A stretch of 64,000 nt of DNA, from assembly GCA_023101885.1 (NCBI GenBank), contig JALPQD010000248.1, positions 831,423 through 895,422 of the forward strand. Reading direction: 5' to 3'. Below the pieces are notes generated by a model. The model made no database searches, was not told the DNA's origin, and saw only the letters and a program-made list of their open reading frames with translations. Below are positions 55,634 to 64,000 of this stretch, in pieces (within the stretch, counting starts at the first letter, position 1; each line of letters starts with the position of its first letter). The stretch is from Typhlomys cinereus (Eukaryota > Chordata > Mammalia > Rodentia > Platacanthomyidae). A program made the translations under genes and the position numbers.

Positions 55634-57000
55634 ATTGTTATGTAAATACATAGTACTTAATACCAGCTCACTTTCTGAGTCTATCATATATCTTATACAT
55701 AAAATAATTCAATGACACTGGTTTGTGTTGTTAATCTTTGTAATTGCCAAAATGGTTATTAATAAATTTTCTGAGCAAGCTGTATAGAACTGATCCTTAC
55801 ATCAATTTGGTGATAAACTTGGTAAGCTGTAATTATCCCAGGCTAGAATTAGGGAAACCAAGTTTTACATATCAAAAATGTTTACTTAATTTTCAGTGCA
55901 AGTAGAAATATGAACATTGACCAGAGAGAGCCAAGGTCCCCTTTGTTCTAATCTAGGTTATCTCTCTGGGGACTGTGAGAGCCACAATACAATAGATTAA
56001 TTATACTTTCGAATGTGCATTAAGTCTAAGTCCCTAGGGACCATCATCTAGGACTTTTACTACATTTTAGTTAAAGTTGTAGGAATTCTGAAGCATTTAC
56101 TTAGTTCACTGTTTATCTTATTTTTACTAATACCATTTCCTGTCTTCAATTATTTTTCTTTTGTTCAAAGTTTCTCATTTTCCCAATAAAATTTTTTAAA
56201 AAATATATCAAATGCTTTAAATAAATGGTCTAAAGAACTCTACTTTGCTCAAGTGCTCTGTCAAAGATATTGGCATGGTGTTGCAATTTTCATACTCCAG
56301 AAATGCATATATCTTGGTTTAAGGGATACTACATTTGCTTTTCAAAGGGATGTTTTCTATTCAGGCAGAGTTGAGTTAAATATTTGAGAATTACAGAGAA
56401 CCCTCTCTTCTATTCAGGCAGAGTTGAGTTAAATATTTGAGAATTACAGAGAACCCTCTTTCTACTACTTTAATATCGAATGCAATTGTTGGAGCATGGT
56501 ACATAAAATGACTTCTAAATTTTCTTCCTAACATGAAAAAAATATTTTCTTGATACATCACTATTTCCTACAATGTTGTACAACTGTACTCAGAATTTAC
56601 TAAGGTTTTGTTTAAATGAATCAACCTTATTTTATTTTATAATAGGAAACAATGAGAACACTGGTAATTAAAAATGCACAGGTCCCTTTACAATTAAGAG
56701 TTATACATATTTACACGTTTTCTTCATACCTGCCTCTAACTCCTTATCAAGGTGTTTAAAGGCAAATGACTCCCTCCTCACCCAGTGCTAATTTGGGAGA
56801 ATCAAAAAATCCAAGTCCATAAGTACTCTAGCATGAAAACCTGGAGTATCATTAATTCAGATATCTTTTCTGGAAGAAACTAGTCATGAGAAAGAAATCA
56901 TCCTGCTCTCAGCCACACCTTTCACAAATTAGAGCTCAATACTCAAAGTGATTGGTATTATTCATGTTTTTTCTTTTTATGAATGAGATCAAAAATAAAG
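55634..57000. other. Quiet AT-rich DNA with a tandem duplication
   Basis: No gene or transposon recognised apart from the 53 bp duplication listed separately. Confidence 0.45.
56355..56459. repeat. 53 bp tandem duplication, two copies
   Basis: 56355-56406 and 56408-56459 are identical over 52 bases, with period 53 (unit starts TTCTATTCAGGCAGAGTTGA). Perfect identity implies a recent event. Confidence 0.97.
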
Positions 57001-57004
57001 ATTT

Positions 57005-57175
57005 TTTTATGTGTGTGTATGTATGGTTATAATGCATGTGTATATTCATGATGCATGTTTGCATATGAGCTGAGTGTATATTGTATGTGTATGATGTGTG
57101 TGTAATATGTGTATGTTTGATGTGTATTGAATTATGTATGTTTGATGTGTGTATGCACATGTGTATGTACATAAC
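57005..57175. repeat. Degenerate (TG/ATG)n tract
   Basis: TGTGTG and TATG words with interruptions. Frames on both strands over it (Val/Cys/Met-rich, and His/Thr/Ile-rich) are repeat artefacts. Confidence 0.8.
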
Positions 57176-57595
57176 ACAACCTCAGATATCACTCCTCATC
57201 TTAACCTTGTGTGACATAAGGTCTTTAGTTGTTATTCTAAGGACACCAGGCTGTTTGGACCATAAGAGTTCAATGATTCTCTTGTATCTCTGTCCCATCT
57301 CTCTGTAGAAGTACTGGTATTACAGATGTGTGCTAATATGCCTGACTATACTGAGCCTCATACTTGCATGACAAGAGCTCTAAACAATCTTCTGAGATCC
57401 AAATTAAACCATCTATGTTCTCAGATATTGCTAAGTAGTTGTCTGGAAGTTGCTAGGAAAGCAAATTCATGGGGCTGGGGGTTTATCATGGTGATAACGT
57501 CATGGTAGCAATACTTTGAAGCAACTGGTAACATTGAATTTGCAGGTCAGAAAGAGAGATAAATAAATGATATTTCTAATTTGCTTTCATTTTTT
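57176..57595. other. No gene recognised
   Basis: Single-copy-looking DNA. Confidence 0.4.
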
Positions 57596-57597
57596 TT

Positions 57598-57765
57598 TAT
57601 AGTTCAGGGCTCCAGTCAATGGAATGGTGTCACCCGCATGCATGATAGGTCTTCCCACATCAATCAAACCAACATTGAAAATTCCTTGCTTACCTACCCA
57701 GAACTTTGTCTCTTGGGTGATAAAAGAATCTGCCATATAGGTGACCAACCATCATTAACAATGAA
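57598..57765 (-). mobile_element. LTR-like rodent repeat, partial, minus strand
   Basis: 'gctccagtcaatggaatggtgtcacccgcatgcatgataggtcttcccacatcaatc...tctcttgggtgataaaagaatctgccatataggtgaccaaccatcattaac' matches the reversed order of the family at 52293. It is non-coding. The open frame at 57581-57844 falls within it and is not a gene. Confidence 0.5.
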
Positions 57766-58780
57766 AGAAGATAACAGTATGGAAGAAAAGCGAAGGGAAA
57801 GAAATGAAAAGAAGGGGAGGGGAGTTGGAGGAGGAAGAGGATGAAAACATTTGAAAGGGAAGAGACTATGATGAACTTATGACCTTACTGAGAATTTGTT
57901 AAAAATGTAGTTTACTATATTCAATGTATCAATATCTACCATCAATTTTTGAATATTGCTTTTATTTCAGATGAATGGTTATTTTTGCTCTACAAAACAC
58001 AGACAATTGTCATTATAGCTTCAGCTTCATTCTATCAATAAATAAGTAATTACATTATGAAAATAAATGCATCCCTTTTGTTCTATTTTAGATAATTGAC
58101 AGACTATTTTTCTTTTGATTTTTCTGGGAAGTTATCCAGTGTAGAAACCAATAATGAATGTAAAGCATCTGAAGTTTTTTTATATCATCTGTATTGAAGA
58201 AGAGATGAAAATAGATGTTGGCAAAGTGGAAAATCTTCAGAGAATAATTAACTCTCTCCCTTGCTTTTATTCATTTACTTTTGAGAAATCAAATCCACTC
58301 TTACAGAAAGAACATTGTGTCATGTTCCAAGGAGTTTGTACCACTTTTGTAACAAATTTCAAAAGACTTTATGAGATCCTTTAGAGAACGGGTGAAATAC
58401 TGTACAGAGAAAAAGAGGGCTAATTTGTAACCAAGGTGGAAATGGATATAACTACTAGATACATTATGCCTTTTAAAAAAAGCAAGGTTCATTCTGACTC
58501 TCTGGAATGTTTGCTAGAAGATTAAAATTCCTTTCAAAAATCAAAACATAATGAAGGTACCAGTTTGCAAGGGAATTCAAGAGAGCCAGGAGCAAGCGTG
58601 AGAGCAAGCTGCTGTTAACCAGACACATGCCTATTAAACTTTCTTCCCGTTTCCATCATACCAGCATGTCAATAAAGTAAATAACTAAGTATCTCAATCA
58701 ATGTTTACAGACCAATGACTTCCAGAAGGAATGGATACAATGTAGGCTGTAAGAAACAATGTAGCAATGTTGGTGTGTAA
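57766..58780. other. No gene recognised
   Basis: Frames at 58154-58384 (76 codons) and others have no domain. Sequence is AT-rich. Confidence 0.45.
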
Positions 58781-58782
58781 TG

Positions 58783-58935
58783 TTCACTGAGATAGCTCAG
58801 TGGTAAGTGCCTGTTCACACTCCTGGTGACCAGTGACCTGTATTTGATCCCTGGAAGCCCACAAGTTGGAAGGAGAGGCTGGCTTCTGAAAATTATCATC
58901 TGACCACTCCCCATGCACCATTTTATCATCAGTGA
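58783..58935 (+). mobile_element. tRNA-derived SINE (ID/B2-like), diverged
   Basis: 'tcactgagatagctcagtggtaagtgcctgttcacactcctggtgaccagtgacctgtatttgatccctgg' contains A box-like GAGATAGCTCAGTGGTAAG and B box-like 'tttgatccctgg'. No clear A-tail. Confidence 0.65.
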
Positions 58936-59300
58936 ATTAGTCAGGTTTATCTAGAAGAACAGAACTGATAAATAATGTTTAAACATAAACACACGCACAT
59001 ATACATGTTTATGAATGCGTTGTGTATACACATATAACTTTGTTGATCAACACACAAATAAAAGAGCTGTGCTTCAGAAGTAACCACCCATTGCTGCTCA
59101 AATGTCTCACATGATTGCAGGATCCCTGTAAAGTCTCAAGCCTCAGTCATGCTGGGGAAGGGAGTGTTTGAAGAGGCTGGGCACTTATGTCAGGGATGGG
59201 TAGCAGCCAGGTCAAAGATGTTAGCCTTCACTGTCAGAAGGAACAGCTGGACTCCAATATCAGAGAGGAGGAAAGCTGATGATTATCTTAAATGAAAACA
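58936..59300. repeat. Old dispersed repeat, family unknown
   Basis: Starts 'gaattagtcaggtttatctagaagaacagaactgataa', similar to 38150. Contains ACACAC/ATATAC text at 58988-59035. Non-coding. Confidence 0.4.
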
Positions 59301-60965
59301 AGTCTCCCTAATTTTTAACTCTACGGCCCTTGCAGGGCTAAGATGGAGCAACATTTTGATAGCAAACCTTAAAGGCTTTCCAGGGGGGAGCTTCAATGAG
59401 CAATAAAGCCTCAGATTCACTATTCTCTTCTTACCAACTTCATAACTTCGAGATAAATTACAGTTTATTTTACAGTTGGCAAATAACGGTGCATGCTGGG
59501 AGATGAAGAGATTAGTTTTGCCTTTTTATTAAGTAGCTGGAGGCAAACAGGAATGACAGAGTTTCAGTATGAGTTTCTCTATAGATACTATTGCAACCAT
59601 ATCAAATGTCCATCCTCACTGCCCCCCCACAACTGTGCCTATTCTCCAATAATGGCTGATGGAATCTCATTACTGTTCACTTTCCAATATAATCAGAAAT
59701 CCTGGTTTCTGAAAAGCTTTTCCAGAAGTCTCTCTTTATTGACACTGAGGAAAACATCTGATAAGTTATATCTAAAACAAGCGTGTGTGGGTTCCCAAAA
59801 CTTACTGTTTGGTTGCATCTCAGCCTAAGACTTTGAGGTTACGTTGAGGCATGATGGGACCATTTTCCTGGAACCAAAATTAAAATTTTATACAGACATT
59901 CCAATTCTGCTTTTCCAAAGAGCACCGTTTTTGAAAAAGGCAAAGAATGACCTCCTTCCATCCTGTTTGTTTGCATAAGTTTGCAGATGTCCTTATTAAT
60001 TATGTATGCACATGTGATTTTATCATTCAGTATGAGAGCAGCGTGTGCTGCAGGCTCTTCATCTCTTCGTGGCCTCTCATGGCACTCAGACTTCACTGGA
60101 CCCTCTGAATCACCTTAAGCACAAAGAGTTAGAAGCAATGTCAATAATGCCTAGCACAATAGCACTAGGTGTGCAGTGCCCCCCATCATAGAAAAATAAA
60201 CATGACCAGACACATGCTATACAAAAGTTTTCTCGAAAAATTGTTCAATTCACTAATTTAGGAGAAATTCCACCTATGCAGCCTAACATGGCTTCAATTT
60301 TGAAATCTTCCTGCTTTTGTCTGTTGAGTGCTAAGGTTCGAGCCGTGTGCCAGAGCGAAGTATATTTGCAATTAAAATTTTCTCTATCTCCAGCCCTCAT
60401 CTCTACCTTAATCGATAATTAGTTAACCTAGTCCACAGACGTCTTTCTATTTAGAATAAGCAGTAAACTCTTTTAATCTTTCAATAACAAATGCAGCATG
60501 GTAACTACAAAAATGCCAACAAGAGACTGTATTTTACAAAAGTTGAAAGAGGAATTCGTTTTCTTTTTGCTTTGTGAAGGCAATAAATACATGTAAATAA
60601 ATAAAAGTATGCTGTATGTTTTCACAAAAACCTTAAACAAAAAATGCACTACTTACCCTTCATGAATTAATCTGTAAACACAAGCAATGAAATCACAATA
60701 ATAAGTGTATCCGTTGGTAAGAATGCAAAAAATGACTTTAAGCCAACACAGCCTGTCACAAGTAGACAAGCGCAGCATTAAATTTCAGCAGTTTTGTTGT
60801 CTGATAACTGACATATAATTAACCATGTGGATTTAGATTGTAAACTGCAATCAATTTTACTGCATCAAAAAATCTATCATGACAAATGAAATGATGGACA
60901 TATCATCAAATCCCTTCATGAGCATCATGCCTTTTGTGCAAAAGTGCATGCGCATTACTTCTATA
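59301..60965. other. No gene; possible B1 scrap near 60305
   Basis: A 111-codon frame at 59493-59828 and an 85-codon minus frame at 59839-60096 show no domain. At 60305-60365, 'ttcctgcttttgtctgttgagtgctaaggttcgagccgtgtgccag' weakly resembles part of a minus-strand B1. Confidence 0.4.
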
Positions 60966-60977
60966 CATATTTTTATC

Positions 60978-61020
60978 TTGTTGTTGTTGTTGGTGGTGGT
61001 GGTGGTGATGGTGGTAGTGA

Positions 61021-61065
<45 letters not shown>
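60978..61065. repeat. (GTT)n-(GGT)n-(GT)n compound microsatellite
   Basis: GTTGTTGTT at 60979-60990, GGT units at 60991-61015, then (GT)n at 61025-61066. Confidence 0.95.
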
Positions 61066-61069
<4 letters not shown>

Positions 61070-61310
61070 ATATGACTGTATGCTCATTTACATGCCTAAG
61101 GAGTCCCAACGTGATATCAGAATCACAGTGGATTTCTCTTTCAATTTACTGCTTTACTCTGGGATTTCACTTACCTCATCTTCCTCATCTAGGATGACAT
61201 GCTGTGGCCAAAACTGCTTGACATTTTCACATGGGATCTGGAAATCTGAACTCAGGTCCTTTTGCTTGTTAGGCAAAGACTTTAACCAATGAGCAAGCCT
61301 CCCAGCTCCT
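61020..61310 (-). mobile_element. Old B2-like SINE, minus strand
   Basis: On the minus strand: 'gagctgggaggcttgctcattgg' head near 61308, 'aacaagcaaaaggacctgagttcagatttccagatccc' near 61280-61232, and a (CA)n end near 61066-61022. Diverged copy. Confidence 0.65.
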
Positions 61311-61910
61311 TAAGTTTTTAAATGTTACTTTTTAAAATTTCTTTTGCTGTAGAAATATCTGTTTTGCTTACACTATTACAAAAACTCTGAAGTTTGTCTT
61401 TAACAATGAATAATGCCTACAGAATGGATCTGTATAATTACTGCAATTATATCCTAATTCTCCAATACCCGGGTGATATAGGAAGAAAGGCAAAGGGAAT
61501 GCTCTGGCATCTGAAGGCTCATTGTCACAAAGAGAAAAGAATTTTAACTGAAAGGTGATGCATATTTATGTATTCATTGACTAGTACACATGCTTGTCTG
61601 GGTCAGGTAGCACCTGTCCTCCCTCTTTGATGATGACAGGATGGGGAAAACCTCAACAATTATTTGGAGCCCAACACTATCCTTGTCAACCACCCCTACC
61701 CCTCTGTGGCATAAAGTCTTCACAGATATTTTTGCATTTTTAGTTATACAAGATATGATCATGCAGACATGGACCTGAATAGCTTTGCTTTGTACCACTC
61801 TCCCACTCACCAGTGATCATACATACCAGGACGTTACAGCATCTTCTGCCTCAAACACACACTGGAAGAGATCTCCTTGTTAATCAACTAACAAGAAAGC
61901 AGAGAATGCA
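61311..61910. other. No gene or repeat recognised
   Basis: Single-copy-looking DNA. Confidence 0.4.
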
Positions 61911-61914
61911 ATGT

Positions 61915-62075
61915 TTTGTTTCATGTTGTTTGTGTTGCGTTGTTTTGTGAGACAGGTCTCACGTAGCCCAGGCTGTCCTTGGACTGACTGACTAGTCATA
62001 GAATCATTTTGCCCCTTCTCCTTTCACTTCCCTGGAGGTGGGGGATCCCGGGCATGCACCACCATACCTGGCTGC
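61915..62075 (-). mobile_element. B1 SINE (7SL-derived), minus strand
   Basis: 'gttttgtgagacaggtctcacgtagcccaggctgtccttggactgactgac...ggatcccgggcatgcaccaccatacctggc' is the reverse complement of a rodent B1. It lies directly upstream of an LTR-like repeat. B1 is restricted to rodents, so this supports the host assignment. Confidence 0.9.
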
Positions 62076-62084
62076 TAAATGAGG

Positions 62085-62648
62085 TAGATATTCTTGTTCA
62101 ACCCTGCCAAATCACTGTCACCACTTTGGAAGTAGTTTGCCTTGTTTCCACTTGACTAATAAATGCTGGATGCCCCTTTGAGGGACGATCTTGGTTGGAT
62201 TACTAGAAGTGGGAAGACTCCCCCTAACTGCTGGCAGTACCTTCCTATGTGGTAGTAGGGGAAAAGGAGGTCTTGGAAAAAAAAACATCTCTCTGGGCCC
62301 CATTGTTTTGTATCCAGCTTATAAGTTCGTCTATCCTGTGTGAGCAAGTTCATCCACCTGTTACTGCTAGTGAAGTTGCATCCTCCCTGGATGCAAGTCT
62401 ACTTCTTGAGGATTCCATTGTGAGCTGAGGTCAGCCCCTCTCTTGGAGCCCTCCACACCTCCAGCAGCAGGTAGGATAGACACCCCTGTTGTCCAACCAA
62501 CTGATGAACCAGCACCAAACTTCTTGGTCTCTCCAGTGTGAAGACAACCACTGTTTGGATATCTAGGCAACACTGCAAATCATAATGAATTCTTTGGGAA
62601 AACACGTTCTCCATTGTGTTTTTCCTCTAGAAAACCCTGACTAATCCA
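62085..62648 (+). mobile_element. LTR-like rodent repeat, plus strand
   Basis: 'tattcttgttcaaccctgcc', 'ttggttggattactagaagtgggaagactcccc', 'gtgaagacaaccac' and the terminal 'cctctagaaaaccctgactaatcc' match a common rodent repeat with a TGACTAATACA-type end. I read it as an ERVL/MaLR-like LTR. No coding capacity; the minus-strand frames over it are artefacts. Confidence 0.5.
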
Positions 62649-62656
62649 TGACATGC

Positions 62657-62657
62657 G

Positions 62658-62693
<36 letters not shown>

Positions 62694-62748
62694 CACGCAT
62701 GCACGTACTCATGCACACACGCACACATGCACACACACACACACACTT
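62657..62748. repeat. (CA)n microsatellite, interrupted
   Basis: Two AC-rich blocks with CGCACGCATGCACG interruptions. CpG remnants within it may be mutational intermediates. Confidence 0.92.
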
Positions 62749-63366
62749 TCAATGCAGTATCTTATGTTTTTCTTTTTGCAGTCATATCTTGGTACTTGAT
62801 AGCAGCAGGCTAGATCAGGTGTCTTTAACCTTTTCCAGATATGATTATAATCAAATAGAGCTTTTGATCTTCACATCCATCTTCTACATAGTTTGAAAAT
62901 TATCAGTATCCTGTATTTCAAGAAGGCACCTCATTTTCATAGTAGAAAATAGGAATGTCCATGGGCACAATTAAAAAAATTGAAAAACATAGCATTTGGA
63001 AAGTAAGTATTATTAATGTTGCAGATAACTTTCCCTTTTATCTCCTTCACAAGTGCGGGTCTTGTACTTATTATTTAATATTGGCTTCTATTTGCCTCTT
63101 ATTCTTCCTTGCAGTCAATTTCTCTGTGTATTTTACAAATTGATTCTCTTTCCTGCTCAGTGCTGATGATTCTATGAAGCATTGGATTTAGCACAAACCC
63201 AATTAAAGCCAGTCTAATTAGCTATGATTCTTTTTATTTGGTACAAATTACACTCGACTTTGTGTGTGAAGGCATTGCATGAATTCCCAGAACCCTTCAG
63301 CCTTTGGGAACATACACTTCCTTGATCTGCTAGAATGGCAGTGCTAATATTTCCATTCTTCCCTTA

Positions 63367-63367
<1 letters not shown>
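62749..63367. other. No gene or repeat recognised
   Basis: AT-rich, single-copy-looking. Confidence 0.4.
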
Positions 63368-63368
<1 letters not shown>

Positions 63369-63424
<56 letters not shown>

Positions 63425-63440
63425 ATGTATGTGTATGTGT
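63369..63440. repeat. (CT)n-(GT)n compound microsatellite
   Basis: About 21 CT units then GT units and TATG. The minus-strand Arg/Glu-rich frame is an artefact. Confidence 0.95.
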
Positions 63441-64000
63441 AAAACACACAACTCAATGTCAAGCTTCTTCTCTGTGGAGGCAAAGAATCTGCTCTGTAAC
63501 TTTCGTTCAAGAAAAAGTTCAAGACAAAAAAAAGGTTTTCTATGGAAAATGAATGAATAACTTGTAAAATAGCCTGTTCCCGCTATTAAGCTAAACAAGG
63601 TAATTCAGATTCATCAAAGGGTTGGAAGAAATAGGATGAATTCTCTTGTTATTTTCTTATGTCAGTCCTCACATTCAAATCAGCCGAAGCTGGATGATTT
63701 TGGCCGTGGGCAAAACGTGGCCCACTTTTGAACAAGAATAGCAACTGCAATTATACTAGCTAAGATAGAAATTAAAAGGTTCATCAGTTCCCATGCTTGA
63801 GAAATTAGATTATCACCAGATGGTACCAGGAAGTTTCTGCCAGGCATGACAGCTCACTAACAGACAGGTGCAGCAGGACAACTGTCATTTGGCCTCTCTG
63901 CTCACAGTGCCTCTTGTATACACAGATGTGCCGAACAAGGAAGACGTTTGCATTTTACCAGGATGAACGTTTCACTGTAGAGTGGAGTGTACATTTTAAC
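63441..64000. other. No gene or repeat recognised
   Basis: Single-copy-looking DNA to the window end. Confidence 0.4.

Noticed and set aside
59493..59828. 111-codon plus-strand frame as a possible exon
   Set aside because: No domain or bordering splice signals that stand out; composition is like surrounding non-coding DNA.
60305..60365. B1 fragment on the minus strand
   Set aside because: Only one short phrase resembles B1; too weak to list as a separate feature.

Overview
This window looks like rodent nuclear DNA with no host protein-coding exon that I can support. Evidence for a rodent: a 7SL-derived B1 SINE (61915-62075), a B4-type SINE (ID-like head fused to a B1-like tail, 41310-41520), many B2-like tRNA-derived SINEs, LTRs resembling the rodent MT/ORR1 (ERVL-MaLR) group, and L1 elements with tandem GC-rich 5' monomers. 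The young B2-like SINE has a GC-rich body ending in a long (CA)n tract, and the L1 ORF2 does not look murine. A Myodonta rodent outside the mouse/rat group (for example jerboa-like) is my inference; the species is not proven.

Layout. 1-8.4 kb: AT-rich single-copy-looking DNA with old L1 3' ends, an unclassified LTR-like insert, an old SINE and simple repeats. 8.6-15.0 kb: L1 'A' (+), nearly full length, decayed, carrying a SINE in its ORF2. 15.1-23.8 kb: microsatellites including a ~450 bp CTAT/polypyrimidine tract, several SINEs and LTR pieces. 23.87-29.54 kb: L1 'B' (-), bounded by an exact 14 bp target-site duplication (TSD), with an internal ORF1 deletion. 29.6-43.1 kb: mostly quiet DNA with MaLR-like LTRs, a B4, a young SINE, old L1 3' ends and a 157 bp direct duplication. 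43.19-50.64 kb: L1 'C' (+), full length, bounded by an exact 17 bp TSD, inserted into an older SINE, with an unusually long duplicated 3' end. 50.7-55.6 kb: LTRs, a young SINE, truncated L1 'D' (+), and L1 'E' (-) with a twin-priming 5' inversion. 55.6-64.0 kb: quiet DNA with a 53 bp tandem duplication, SINEs, B1, LTR-like pieces and microsatellites.

How the parts relate. The L1s are the likely source of the enzymes that mobilised the SINEs, since both show A-rich tails and matching TSDs. Nesting gives an order: old SINE, then L1 C inside it; L1 A, then a B2-like SINE inside it. No copy here encodes an intact L1 protein pair. I found no new gene system. The most unusual items are the duplicated 3' end of L1 C, the tandem 5' monomers with a splice-donor-like motif, the microhomology deletion in L1 B, and the lineage-specific SINE that seeds (CA)n microsatellites.
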